Source of the DNA: Opitutaceae bacterium
GTDB lineage: Bacteria; Verrucomicrobiota; Verrucomicrobiia; Opitutales; Opitutaceae
DNA length: 36,151 bases
Assembly (NCBI GenBank): GCA_947474995.1
Contig: CANJNJ010000044.1
Location: forward strand, 1-36,151
Direction of reading: 5' to 3'
The notes beneath the pieces were generated by a model, which ran no database searches, was not told the origin of the DNA, and saw nothing but the letters and a program-made list of their open reading frames with translations. The translations under genes were made by a program, and so were the position numbers. Below, piece by piece: positions 15,967-25,151 of this stretch. Positions within the stretch are counted from its first letter, which is position 1. Each line of letters opens with the position of its first letter.

Positions 15967-17544
15967 CTAAGGCTGGAATTGAAACGCGTAGACGTCGGCG
16001 TCCTTGAGGACAAAACGCAGTCGAATCGCTTGGCCGGCGACCGCGCTCACATCGGTCCCTTGCTTCCAGGTCACGGGGCGCTCAATCGTGTCGCCGAAAA
16101 TCGGCGGACAGTCGTCCAGGGTGAAACCGGGAAACGGCTGGCCGTTCGCATCCTGGATTTCGACGCGCACGCTGCCGGCGGCGGAGGTGGCAAAATTGAG
16201 GGCCAGTTGCCGGCCGCTAAATCGGAGTGGCTTGCTGATCAGTTCGCCTCCGCTCATCGGCGCCTGGGCCGAGACAAAGCCGTCGAGCCGCAACGTGTAC
16301 CGTCGAAGCGCGCTGCTGTGACCGCCATTCGCGTGCCCGCTCCAGTAACCTTCGCTGGCGTAGAGCGAGAGTTCGTTCGGCTCGCCGGCGATGACCGCCT
16401 TGGTCTCGACCACCTGCCAGCCGCTGTAAAGGTGACCGTAATTCCAGGTGCCGGGCCGCTCGGGTCCTGGGCGCACGAAAGCCTCATTCCAGCGTTTGAA
16501 CATCACGCCATCGCGGCTCGCCATGAACAGCGTCTCGGTCAAAGCGGTACCGTAACGCTCGCTCGACCTGGCGCGGTTCTCCCGATTCTCGAGTTCGGGC
16601 AGCGCCCGCATCGAGTCCGACCAGCCGCGTTCGACATAACGAACGGGAAATCCGATGAGCACCTGCGGCGCCCGAAAATACGGCGCGATGTAATTTTCGT
16701 ACAACTCCTCCGGTGGCGAATCCACATACTTGAGGTCGGCCCGATTTTCCCAATGGAGAAAATCCTTCGACGTCGCGGTGCGAATCGCGCGTCCTCCGTC
16801 CGATTTTTCGAAATAGCGCCAATAGGCGCGATACTCACCGCGCACCGCGTCCCAGAACGCACAGACCTGCGAGTCGAACGCGTTCCGGTGCGGGTCGGTG
16901 ATCGCCGGGTTCGGGCTCATCGGCGACCAGACGAGGCCATCCGGTGACTTGAGCGGCAACATGCCGTTACCGTATTTGATGTAGTGGACGAAGGTCTTGT
17001 AACGCGCGTCCGCCGCCGTGGCCGGATTGTCGTCCCGGAATACGGCCGGCGCTCCGTTCTCGTTTTTCACACCGCCGATCTCACCCCGAACGAAGAGGAT
17101 GTTGTTTTGCTTTGAGCCTTTGAACTCATGCAGACCCAAATTGGGTCGCCGCCAGTGAATGCCATCGTCGCTCTCGGCGTAACACGCGATCTGTGGATTG
17201 TCCCCTGGCTCCACGCCCGAGGGCGTGACGGAGAGGTTCCAGGCCCGATAATACATGCGATACCGATTGCCGTCTTTAAAGACCGCGTTGTAGGCCGTCG
17301 CGTTTCCCTCCCACGGGGCGTCAAAGACCATCACGATCTCCTGCGGCTCCGGATGATGCAGCCTCAGCTCCGCGCGACCCGCGAGCTGCGCGACGAGAAA
17401 ATTGTCCACGAACAATTCACGGCGCGATCCGACGTCGATCACCGCACTCGCCGGCCCGGGAGGTTGCTCCGCTGAGAGCTGAACGAAACCGAAGAGACCA
17501 ACCGCGACGGACCAGACGGGAGCGAGCCTTTTGGATGAGCACAT
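15967..17544 (-). CDS. Secreted glycoside-hydrolase-like beta-propeller protein, paralogue C
   Basis: 525 residues with a signal peptide (MCSSKRLAPVWSVAVGLFGFVQLSAE; the Cys at position 2 is not in a lipobox). D-V-G-S-R-R-E-L-F-V-D opens the mature part. Blade motifs are SDDGIHW, SPDGLVW, SKDFLHW and SRDGVMF, followed by the shared C-terminal sandwich (GGELISKPLRFSG...LKDADVYAFQFQP). Compared with A, B and D it lacks about 20 residues between R-Y-V-E-R and S-M-R-A-L-P-E, a loop that in the others contains D-D-A/S-R. It also has an insertion (GHANGGHSSALRR) near the C-terminal sandwich and a different T-D-P-H-R-N-A-F-D-S-Q segment. Such loop changes near the propeller face suggest a different substrate preference. 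It follows paralogue D on the same strand with a 50-bp gap. Confidence 0.85.
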   Translation of the reverse strand: MCSSKRLAPVWSVAVGLFGFVQLSAEQPPGPASAVIDVGSRRELFVDNFLVAQLAGRAELRLHHPEPQEIVMVFDAPWEGNATAYNAVFKDGNRYRMYYRAWNLSVTPSGVEPGDNPQIACYAESDDGIHWRRPNLGLHEFKGSKQNNILFVRGEIGGVKNENGAPAVFRDDNPATAADARYKTFVHYIKYGNGMLPLKSPDGLVWSPMSPNPAITDPHRNAFDSQVCAFWDAVRGEYRAYWRYFEKSDGGRAIRTATSKDFLHWENRADLKYVDSPPEELYENYIAPYFRAPQVLIGFPVRYVERGWSDSMRALPELENRENRARSSERYGTALTETLFMASRDGVMFKRWNEAFVRPGPERPGTWNYGHLYSGWQVVETKAVIAGEPNELSLYASEGYWSGHANGGHSSALRRYTLRLDGFVSAQAPMSGGELISKPLRFSGRQLALNFATSAAGSVRVEIQDANGQPFPGFTLDDCPPIFGDTIERPVTWKQGTDVSAVAGQAIRLRFVLKDADVYAFQFQP

Positions 17545-17594
17545 TTTGACGAGTGGGCCGCGAATTTAAAAATTCGGGGTCCGACCGGACCGTC

Positions 17595-19208
17595 TCATTT
17601 GAATTGGAACGCAAACAGGTCGGCGTCGTTGAGCACGAAACGCAGCCGCACGGCTAGGCCGGCCAGGGCGCTCACGTCCCGGCCCTTCGCCCAGGTCACT
17701 CCGCGTTCGATCGCGTCACCAAAAATCGCCGGACAATCCTCCAGCGCGAACCCCGGCAGCGGCCGGCCATTCGCATCCTGAATTTCAACGCGCACGCTGC
17801 CCGCGGCGGACGTGGAAAAATTGAGGGCCAGGCTCTGGCCGCGAAAACGGAGCGGTTTGGTAATCAGTTCCCCACCGCTCATCGGCGCCTGCGCCGACAC
17901 AAACCCGTCCAAGCGGAGCGTGTAGCGGCGCAGCGTGCTGCTGTGGTCGGTCCAGTAGCTTTCCACCGCATAGAGCGAAAGCTCGTTGGGTGCGCCCTCG
18001 AGGTCCGACTTCGTTTCCACCAGATGCCAGCCAACATACTGGTTCCCGTAGTTCCAAGTGCCCACGCGTTCGATGCCGGGCGGAAGAAAAGCCTCCTGCC
18101 AGCGCTGGAAGCTCACTCCGTCTCGACTGGCCATCAGCAGGGTCTCGGTCAGTGCCGTTCCGTACCGTTCGCTCGCGGAGGCCCGCATCTCGCGATGCTC
18201 CAGCTCGGGCAGGGCCCGCATCGACGCTGACCACTCCTTCATTTTTTCCGCGCTGGCCGGACCGCGGGAGTCGTCCATCGCCCCATTCAGTTCCCGTTCC
18301 ACGTAACGCACGGGAAAGCCGATCAGCAGGTGAGGCGCTCGATGATAGGGTTTGACCTGGTTGGTGTAGAGGTGGGTTCGCGGCGCGTCGGGATATTGGA
18401 GGTCGGCATAATTATCCCAGTGCAGGAAATCCTTGGACGTGGCCGTGCGGATCCCGCGTACCCCGATGTAAGGATCGGCCGACGTCCCCCGGTCGAAGTA
18501 ACGCCAGTAGGCGCGGTAAAAACCGCGTTCCGCATCCCAAAACGCCAGGTTTTCTGAATCGAACGCCCCGTCGGTGATCACCGGCGCATCACTCATCGGC
18601 GACCAGTGGAGGCCATCGGGGGATTTGAACGGGAGCAGGCCGCGTGGGCTCCGGGAGCGGAACATGGCTTTATACCGGGCCTCGGGAGCCGCGCCGGGAT
18701 TGTCATCCTTAAAGACCGCGGGGTGCCCCGCATCGACATCAACTTTTCCGATGACCCCGCTCACCATCACAATATTATTAGCCTTCGAGCCATTGAACTC
18801 GTAGAGCCCAAGCTCGGGCTTGCGCCAGTGAATGCCGTCATCGCTTTCCGCGTAGGCGCAAAAGAGCGGGTGAACCTCCTGATTTTTCTTGGATTCGGCC
18901 TCATGCAGCGGGCTGATTTCATACGCCTTATAGTACATCCGGTATTTGTCCCCGTCCTGGAAGACACTGTGATACCCGGTACCGCTGCCCTCCCAAAGGG
19001 CATCGTGCACCAGGCTGATCTCCCGCGGTACCGGACGATGCAGACGCAGCTCGGCCTTCCCCTTGAGTTGGTCCACGAGTGCGTTGTCCACGAACAGTTC
19101 GCGGCGGGACCCGATATCGACGGCCGTGACCGGCGAATTCGCCGCCTCGGCCAGCGCCAGCAGAAAGGGGGCGGCGGCAGTGTAAGAGATAATGCTTCGG
19201 AGGTTCAT
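17595..19208 (-). CDS. Secreted glycoside-hydrolase-like beta-propeller protein, paralogue D
   Basis: 537 residues from the ATG at 19208 (MNLRSIISYTAAAPFLLALAEAA, a signal peptide). The frame stays open upstream to 20060, but that extension lies over paralogue E in another frame and is an artefact. V-D-I-G-S-R-R-E-L-F-V-D follows the signal. Blade motifs are SDDGIHW, SPDGLHW, SKDFLHW and SRDGVSF; conserved features include F-D-S-E-N-L-A-F-W-D (Glu instead of Gln), Y-R-M-Y-Y-K and a C-terminal sandwich ending LNDADLFAFQFK. It keeps the D-D-S-R loop that paralogue C lacks. It starts 23 bp after the stop of paralogue E, so both are on one transcript. Confidence 0.87.
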   Translation of the reverse strand: MNLRSIISYTAAAPFLLALAEAANSPVTAVDIGSRRELFVDNALVDQLKGKAELRLHRPVPREISLVHDALWEGSGTGYHSVFQDGDKYRMYYKAYEISPLHEAESKKNQEVHPLFCAYAESDDGIHWRKPELGLYEFNGSKANNIVMVSGVIGKVDVDAGHPAVFKDDNPGAAPEARYKAMFRSRSPRGLLPFKSPDGLHWSPMSDAPVITDGAFDSENLAFWDAERGFYRAYWRYFDRGTSADPYIGVRGIRTATSKDFLHWDNYADLQYPDAPRTHLYTNQVKPYHRAPHLLIGFPVRYVERELNGAMDDSRGPASAEKMKEWSASMRALPELEHREMRASASERYGTALTETLLMASRDGVSFQRWQEAFLPPGIERVGTWNYGNQYVGWHLVETKSDLEGAPNELSLYAVESYWTDHSSTLRRYTLRLDGFVSAQAPMSGGELITKPLRFRGQSLALNFSTSAAGSVRVEIQDANGRPLPGFALEDCPAIFGDAIERGVTWAKGRDVSALAGLAVRLRFVLNDADLFAFQFK

Positions 19209-19231
19209 ATTTTCGCGTCGATTGAGCTGCC

Positions 19232-20773
19232 CTACGGCTGAAACTGATATGAATACAGATCTGCGTCCTTCATCACGAAGCGAAGGCGGACGGGGGTGCC
19301 GTCCCAACGCTTCAAGTCCGGGTTGGAATCCCAGGTGATTGTCTGGCGAACCGAATCGCCAAACAGCTCCAGTGAATCCTTGAGTGCGAAACCAGGCAGC
19401 GGCTTGCCGTTCACGTCCTGCAGTTCCACGCGCAGGTAGCCGGCGGCAGACGTGGCGTAGTTCACGACCAGCGTGCGGCCGGAAAACGTGATCGGCTTGG
19501 TCACGAGTTCGCCCCCCTCGTACGGCGCGTTGGCCGAGACGATGCCGTCGAGTCGCAGCACGCCGCGACGCACGTGGATCGAAGGCAGGCGAAAGTGCTG
19601 CAGATAGTAGACCGACATCTCGTCTTTGCCGGTGGGAACAAGGCCGAGGGCGACGGTGTTGTTGCGATCGGTCCAGTTGAGGGGATCCGGACCGGGAGGA
19701 ACAAACGCGCCCAGGAAGCGCCGGCTCCAGTTGGTTCCATCGCGGCTGCTGATGAAAACCGAGTCGGTCATGCCCTTGCCCCGCAGCGGATCGTAGACCT
19801 CGGGCAACTTGGCGTTGCGCGAAAGGAGAAAACGCATCGGAAATCCGAGATAGATGTGCGGCGCGCGGAAGTAGGGTGTGATGGCGTTCGTGTAGAATTG
19901 GTTGATCGGCTGGTTGCCATAGTTGATCCATTCGGGATCGCTCCACTTCAAGAAGTCCGGGGAAACCGAACGCCGGATCGCACGAGTCGGCTCGCCATTG
20001 CCCGGCCGCGGATAGGAATCGCGCAGGTAGGCGACGTACTGCTTCTGTAGCGTGTCCCAAAAAACGACGTTCTGGCTGTCGAATAAATTATTCGGCTTCG
20101 GCCGCGTCTCCTGCGGAATGACTGGCGCCTCCCCTTTTTGCGTCCAATGAATCCCGTCCGCCGAAACCAGCGCGTAGAGTCCCGCGCCAATGCCGCCGGT
20201 CGCCTTGTAGCGCTCCGCCGGCAACGCGGCGGGGTTGGCGTCAATGAAGGGGGTGAAATTCGCGGCGGGCAGCGTCCACGGCGACCGCTTCTGCCGCTGC
20301 ACGTCGTCCGGTCCCGGCTTGTCGCCGGTCCCGAGGATGAGGTTGTTGGCCTTGCTGCCCTTGTATTCGACGATCCCGAGATTCGGTTTCGTGAAGTGGA
20401 TGCCGTCGCGACTTTCGGCGTAGCCGACATAGAGCGCCCACCCTTCCCCCGAAGCCGGCACCTTGCCGGGCACGGAGCGATAATACATCCGATAAAGATC
20501 CCCGTCTTTCAGGACCGTGATGTAATGGTTGCCATTGCCCTCCCACGGCGCATCGAACGTAATCGCGGTCTCCGCCGGAGTCGGGCGATGGAGCTGCAAC
20601 GTCACACCCGACATGCTCTCCACGAGCGTGGTGTCCTCAAATAGTTCCAGGCGCGAGCCGATGGGCGTGGCGGAAGGGCCCTGGGCCCAAGCCGGGCCAT
20701 CTGCCGCGCAGAAGAGGATCAGGATGACGCAGGCGGCGGAAGCGCGCCGCAGGAACGGATGCATTCTATTCAT
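19232..20773 (-). CDS. Secreted glycoside-hydrolase-like beta-propeller protein, paralogue E (divergent)
   Basis: 513 residues from the ATG at 20773 (MNRMHPFLRRASAACVILILFCAADGPAWAQ, a signal peptide; an ATG at 20764 is equally possible). It is the first propeller gene in transcription order and the most divergent. The opening motif is I-G-S-R-L-E-L-F-E-D instead of D-I-G-S-R-R-E-L-F-V-D. The blade motifs are SRDGIHF, SADGIHW, SPDFLKW and SRDGTNW. The F-D-S-Q-N-V-V-F-W-D motif and the C-terminal sandwich (GGELVTKPITFSG...MKDADLYSYQFQP) are kept. It lacks the A-L-P-E-L-E-H-R-E-M-R segment of A, B and D and has its own P-E-V-Y-D-P-L-R-G-K loop. This is probably the older or functionally distinct member from which, or beside which, the others were duplicated. 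Confidence 0.85.
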   Translation of the reverse strand: MNRMHPFLRRASAACVILILFCAADGPAWAQGPSATPIGSRLELFEDTTLVESMSGVTLQLHRPTPAETAITFDAPWEGNGNHYITVLKDGDLYRMYYRSVPGKVPASGEGWALYVGYAESRDGIHFTKPNLGIVEYKGSKANNLILGTGDKPGPDDVQRQKRSPWTLPAANFTPFIDANPAALPAERYKATGGIGAGLYALVSADGIHWTQKGEAPVIPQETRPKPNNLFDSQNVVFWDTLQKQYVAYLRDSYPRPGNGEPTRAIRRSVSPDFLKWSDPEWINYGNQPINQFYTNAITPYFRAPHIYLGFPMRFLLSRNAKLPEVYDPLRGKGMTDSVFISSRDGTNWSRRFLGAFVPPGPDPLNWTDRNNTVALGLVPTGKDEMSVYYLQHFRLPSIHVRRGVLRLDGIVSANAPYEGGELVTKPITFSGRTLVVNYATSAAGYLRVELQDVNGKPLPGFALKDSLELFGDSVRQTITWDSNPDLKRWDGTPVRLRFVMKDADLYSYQFQP

Positions 20774-20965
20774 GGTGGAGGGAAACAAGGCCGTGGCCGA
20801 TTGAGCGGGAAACTCTCGAGAATTTTTTCCAATGCGGTGGGACGCCTCCCGACGAATGCCGCTCCTTCCAAGGCCACGTCCGGCGTGGAAAAGCTCCGGC
20901 CGGCAAGCCAGACGGCGACGAGGCGGCGCCACCTTCTGCCCATGGCCCGAAAATATCTGGGCGCG

Positions 20966-21697
20966 CTAGAGTCCATGCTCGGAGTGGATCCGTGCCGATT
21001 CCTCCACCCTCATCTTTCTTACGCTGTGATCGATGATATACTGGATGTGAAATTCCATGGCGGCCTTGGCCGCCGCCACATCCTTCGCTGCGATCGCGTC
21101 GAAAATATCGGTGTGTTCTTTTAGCGTCCGGACATCCCGCTTTTCCAGCCCGCTTCGGTCGTTCATCCCAACGACCTGAATGGTAGCGGCTCCGCCGGCG
21201 ACCACGCGATCGATCAGGTGGAGACGCAAAATCTCGCTCTTCAAGAGTGTATTCTTGGCCGCCACCATGATGGCCACATGAAAACGGATGTCCTCCCTTG
21301 CCATGGACGTCTGGTATTCCTCGCGATCTGCCTGCCGCTTGAGGGTGGCCAGCAGATTATTCATGGCCTCGAGCGAATGCCGGATATCAGCGAGTTCGGC
21401 CTCAGACCTATGCGCAGCGGCGAGTCCCGCCGCATACGTCTCCAACGCCTGCCGCACGCCGCAGTGCTCCTTGAAGTCGAGCAGCGACATGAACTTCACC
21501 GTCGCTCCCAGGCGGGGGCGGATTACGACCAAGCCTTCGGTTTCGAGCTGCCGCAAGGCGTCCCGCACCGGAGTCCGGCTCACTCCGCTTTTCTCGGCCA
21601 GCGGCTTGGTTCCCAGCTGTACGCCCGGCGCATATTCGCCCGAGAGTATTTTCTGCCGGATAAATCGATAGGCTCGGCCGGTGTTTTCGCTGCTCAT
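20966..21697 (-). CDS. GntR-family transcriptional regulator with FCD ligand-binding domain (FadR subfamily)
   Basis: 243 residues. Residues 5-70 form the winged helix-turn-helix (G-V-S-R-T-P-V-R-D-A-L-R-Q-L-E-T-E-G-L-V, the recognition region typical of GntR proteins). Residues ~75-225 are an FCD-type helical domain. Its metal-site residues can be placed: Asp136 and His140 (REDIRFH), His195 (LKEHTDIF) and His217 (EFHIQY). FCD regulators usually bind small carboxylates or sugar acids, which fits the aldolase and ACS transporter nearby. The gene begins 25 bp after the DapA-family gene and is followed by paralogue E, so it probably controls this locus. A palindrome upstream of the TonB gene is a candidate operator. 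Confidence 0.92.
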   Translation of the reverse strand: MSSENTGRAYRFIRQKILSGEYAPGVQLGTKPLAEKSGVSRTPVRDALRQLETEGLVVIRPRLGATVKFMSLLDFKEHCGVRQALETYAAGLAAAHRSEAELADIRHSLEAMNNLLATLKRQADREEYQTSMAREDIRFHVAIMVAAKNTLLKSEILRLHLIDRVVAGGAATIQVVGMNDRSGLEKRDVRTLKEHTDIFDAIAAKDVAAAKAAMEFHIQYIIDHSVRKMRVEESARIHSEHGL

Positions 21698-21722
21698 GGT
21701 TCAAACGACGGGCTGGACGAAT

Positions 21723-22688
21723 TCAATGGCCACGGCCCGCCCCAGGGTTGGCGGACAACAAATCGGCGTCCGTGGGCCGGCCCCGGTTGAATTTATCGAC
21801 ATAGCGCCGCTGGCAAATCTGGAACTGCTCCTCAGTGAAACCTTGATAAGGCGAAAGCAGGCGCAGCGGCATGTCCTCCAAGCCGCCAAGCTTCACAATC
21901 ATCTTGTCGTAGGCTCCGTCGATCCGATCCATCGCCAGCAGGTCGCCGAACACTCCCTGCAGCAAATCATGGAAAAAATGTTGCAGGCGAAACAGCCGCT
22001 CCACCTGGCGCAAGCGACCGGCCTCGAACAGTGCCTTGGTCGCTTCCGGCGCGATCGGCGCAAACGACGAGAGGATCGAGCACTCGCCATACATGCAGCC
22101 GTGGGGAAAATTCTGTTCGCCGAAGAAATGCTGCAACTCGGGCGCCTGGGTCATCAGGTCCGCGGCGCGCGGGAGGCCGCCACCGGTGTTCTTGGTCGCG
22201 ACCAGATTGGGCACGGCCTCCACGATCCGGCGGTAGTCGGCGCCCGTCAGCACCCGCTTCGCCCGCGGCAGGTTGTAATGCAGAAACGAGGCATCCGGAA
22301 AGGTGCCACACACATCCTTGAAGAAGGTCAGCAGTTCCCCGTCGTTGAGCGCACCCCAACTCGGCAGCGCGATTTGAAAGGTGCGGAATCCGCGGAGATA
22401 CGCGATGGCCACGCGCTCGACAATCGTGGCCGTCGAAAGGGCGATGGCCCCCACCATGGTCTGCACCCCGGCGGGCCGGGTTTCGTCCCAGAAAACGTCC
22501 GTCACCTGCTTAAATTGATCGAGGTTGACCGCGTACCCCTCCCCGGCCGTGCCAAAGATGTAGAGATGATCAAACCCCGCCTGCCGCGCGCGCTGCACCT
22601 CGCGACGAAAGACTGTTTCCTGGAAACGCTCTTTCGCGTCCCAGGGCACCTCACAAGAAACAAGTACCGCTTGAGGAAAACGTGGCAT
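21723..22688 (-). CDS. DapA-family class I aldolase/lyase (dihydrodipicolinate synthase superfamily)
   Basis: 321 residues from the ATG at 22688; a longer frame to 22820 adds arginine-rich residues not seen in the family. Family signatures are present: G-T-A-G-E-G (46-51, matching the usual GTTGEG), the catalytic tyrosine in H-Y-N-L-P (Tyr138), and the Schiff-base lysine in V-A-T-K-N-T-G-G (Lys166). Members make or cleave 2-keto-3-deoxy sugar acids, N-acetylneuraminate or dihydrodipicolinate. The biosynthetic enzyme is less likely, because the gene sits in a catabolic-looking locus next to a GntR regulator. Proposed role (inference): retro-aldol cleavage of a keto-deoxy sugar acid made from the locus substrate, in the cytoplasm. 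Confidence 0.85.
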   Translation of the reverse strand: MPRFPQAVLVSCEVPWDAKERFQETVFRREVQRARQAGFDHLYIFGTAGEGYAVNLDQFKQVTDVFWDETRPAGVQTMVGAIALSTATIVERVAIAYLRGFRTFQIALPSWGALNDGELLTFFKDVCGTFPDASFLHYNLPRAKRVLTGADYRRIVEAVPNLVATKNTGGGLPRAADLMTQAPELQHFFGEQNFPHGCMYGECSILSSFAPIAPEATKALFEAGRLRQVERLFRLQHFFHDLLQGVFGDLLAMDRIDGAYDKMIVKLGGLEDMPLRLLSPYQGFTEEQFQICQRRYVDKFNRGRPTDADLLSANPGAGRGH

Positions 22689-22927
22689 GGAAAATTGCGC
22701 GCCCGCCGGGATTGAATGAAGCGGCGGCAACCGGTGGGACCAGAAACCGGCGCAGCGGATGAGGGCAGTTAAATGGGGAGACGCGGATCGACTGACGAAT
22801 CGGACGGGGCTCCGCCCCACCAGAAGCCAAGGCGGAATCGGACTGGCCGGTTAAGCCGTCGGCCCGCGTTGGGATTAAAAGATAAGGCCATCCGGCCCCG
22901 CCGAAATCGGCTCAGAATTACCCAAAG

Positions 22928-22966
22928 GCGGCCGGGCCTCCGCCTCAGCCGGAGACCCGGGGCCGC
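22928..22966 (-). terminator. Hairpin after the TonB receptor gene
   Basis: Stem arms 22932-22942 and 22950-22960 pair at 10 of 11 positions around a seven-base loop, extended by an outer GCGGCC/GGCCGC. It lies ten bases beyond the stop codon at 22976 on the transcribed (minus) strand. There is no T-run, so it may attenuate or protect the 3' end rather than fully terminate, letting some transcripts continue into the aldolase gene. Confidence 0.55.
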
Positions 22967-22975
22967 GGTCATCAC

Positions 22976-25151
22976 TCAAAACCGGTACTCGGCGCTCAAT
23001 TTCCAAGTGAAACCAGGGTTGGTATAAAGCCACGTCGCGTTCTCGCCGCCCTCGATGTAGTCCTTGTCGAAGACGTTGTCCAAATTCAGCGCGATGCGGT
23101 ACGCCTTGGCCTCATAGGAGAGCATGGCCGTCGAGGTCGTGTACGCCGGTGCGATGAATTGCTTCAGCTGGCCCGCAACGCTGGCAAACGGCACGGCCCC
23201 TTTGTGAAACATCCCGAAGCCCACCTTGAACCGCTTGAGCGGGCCCGCGTTGATGGTCTGGGAGGCATAGGCGCTCCAGGTGTCGTTGGTGACCCCGTTG
23301 GGCAGAGCACCCGAGAAGTCCTTCTGGTCGCCCTTGTACAAGGTGAAGATCGCCTGAAGCGAGCCGAGCGGAGTTTCGAAGGAGGTGCCGATGTCGGCCT
23401 CATAGCCCTTGTTGGTCTCGGTGCCGAACTGGCCGATGCCGCCCGTGCCGTCAGGGAGCGGGAAAAGTACGCGCACCTTGGTGAGCGCGAGGTCGTAAGC
23501 CGCGACGCTGCCGAAGAGATGGCCGTCCGGCGTTTCAATTTTCACGCCAACTTCCTTGTTCTGGCCCACCGACGGCTCGAGGGGCTGGCCGTCGCGTGCC
23601 CCGCCGACGAATGTGCCAGTGTTGAACACGAACGACTCGGAGTAATTGTAGTAGATGCTGGCGGCCCGGATGGGCTTGTACACCACGCCCCAGCGCTTGA
23701 CCATTTGCTTGGCGTCCAGCGTCGAGACGACGCGGCTCACCCGGTTCGTGGCCGTGTTGTGAAAATTATTGTACCGCAGGCCGCCGACCACGATGAGCTG
23801 GTCCTTGAAGGCCGAGAACTGCTCCTGCAGGTAGCCCGAATGCTGATCGGCGACCGTTTCCACGCCTGAGGGCGCGGGATTGCCCGGGATGGGCACCAGC
23901 CGCGAGAACTTCGGGAACGGCAGGTCGTAGACCGGATTGTTGATGTTGATGGGGCTGTAGAAAACGCTGTCGGCGATCTGGAAGTTGTGCTGCGTGGTAA
24001 CAATGCCGCCAAAGCTGACCTTGTGAGCGACGCTGCCCGTCGAGAAGGATTTCACGAGGTCGAGCAGGACATTGCCCAATTTGTCGCCCTGGTAGACGTT
24101 TTGGTAGGTCCGGTTCATCACGCCGGTGGTGGCATTCGTCAGGCCGTTCGCGTTCAGCCGGTTCCAGTCCGTATCCATCGTGTTGAAGTTCAGCACGAGG
24201 CTCGAATAAAACCCCGAAGCGATTTCGGTTTTCAGGCTGCCCGAGATGTACTGGCCGTAGTTCGGGCCGTCGCTCCAGGTTTCAAAAAAGGAAAAGTCCT
24301 TCGGCACTTTGATCAGCTGGCCGGTCGTATCGACCTCGATTCTGGGAGAGGAGGTTGTCCTTGTGGTAAAACTTGTAATCCAGCGAAAAGAGGGTCTTCG
24401 GCGTGATCTGCTTGTCGAGCGCCACGCTGAAGAAGCGGTCCTTGAAGTATTCGAACTTTCGCGCGCCGTCCGAATCCGTCGCGGCGACCGTGGCGCGGTA
24501 ATTCACCCCGTCGACGCCGGTCGGGCCGGTGGAATTGGCCTCCACCCGGCGAAAGTCGAAACTGCCCACGGTCGCGCGCACCATGTTCGTTCTTTTTTCC
24601 GAGGGCCGCTTGGTGACGAAGTTCATCAGTCCGCCGGTGGCCGAGGCCTGGCCGAACAGGAGCGCGGCCGGTCCCTTGACCATTTCCATCCGATCGATGT
24701 CGTACATCGGGACGTTGTAGTTGGAGCCGAAGCCGACGTTATCCATCAGGAAGCCGCGCACGCGGAAGCCGCGGGAAAACATGTCGCCGAGCAGGCTGGT
24801 GCGCTTGACCACGCCGCTGGAGCCGTACTTCAGCGTCTCGATGGGATTGTCCTTCGCGAGGTCCTGAATCAGCTCTTCGTTGATGATTTGGATGTTCTGC
24901 GGGATGTTGATCAGGCGCTCCGAGCTGCGCGTGCCCGCCATGGTGTTCTTCCTAAAATAGCCGGAGTCGTCCTGGCCGGAAACCTGGAACGGCGACAGGG
25001 TCACCATCTCTTCCTGCTTGGATTTTTCATCGGTTTTCTGACCGGGCGTTGGGGCCGACTGGGCCAAAGCGGAAACAGCGGCGAACACGAGGAACGCGGA
25101 CGCGGGAAGCAAATACCGTCTCAAGACACGGGGATCGATTTTAGTATTCAT
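22976..25151 (-). pseudogene. TonB-dependent outer-membrane receptor interrupted by a single-base frameshift
   Basis: Starts at the ATG at 25151 with a signal peptide (LLPASAFLVFAAVSALAQ) and the Opitutaceae-type leader E-E-M-V-T-L-S-P-F-Q-V-S-G. The plug domain (residues ~60-190) has SSERLINIPQNIQIINEEL, M-E-M-V-K-G-P-A-A-L-L-F-G and G-G-L-M-N-F-V-T-K-R-P, as in siderophore-type receptors. The frame ends at 24282. The barrel continues in another frame (D-T-T-G-Q-L-I-K-V-P-K-D-F-S-F-F) to the C-terminal strand ending in A-E-Y-R-F at 22976. Removing one base from the GGG run at 24344-24346 (CCC on the coding strand) restores one ~724-residue protein. Either the gene is newly inactivated or the base is a sequencing error; everything else looks intact. 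Function when whole: TonB/ExbBD-driven uptake of a large ligand. No SusD-type partner is nearby. Confidence 0.85.

Noticed and set aside
17595-20060. Extended 821-codon version of paralogue D
   Set aside because: The first ~280 codons overlap paralogue E in another frame and give a low-complexity translation. The signal peptide begins at the ATG at 19208.
21723-22688. Annotation of the DapA-family gene as lysine-biosynthetic dapA
   Set aside because: The key Tyr and Lys are shared by all family members, and the context (GntR regulator, TonB receptor, propeller array) points to catabolism. A specific substrate cannot be assigned.
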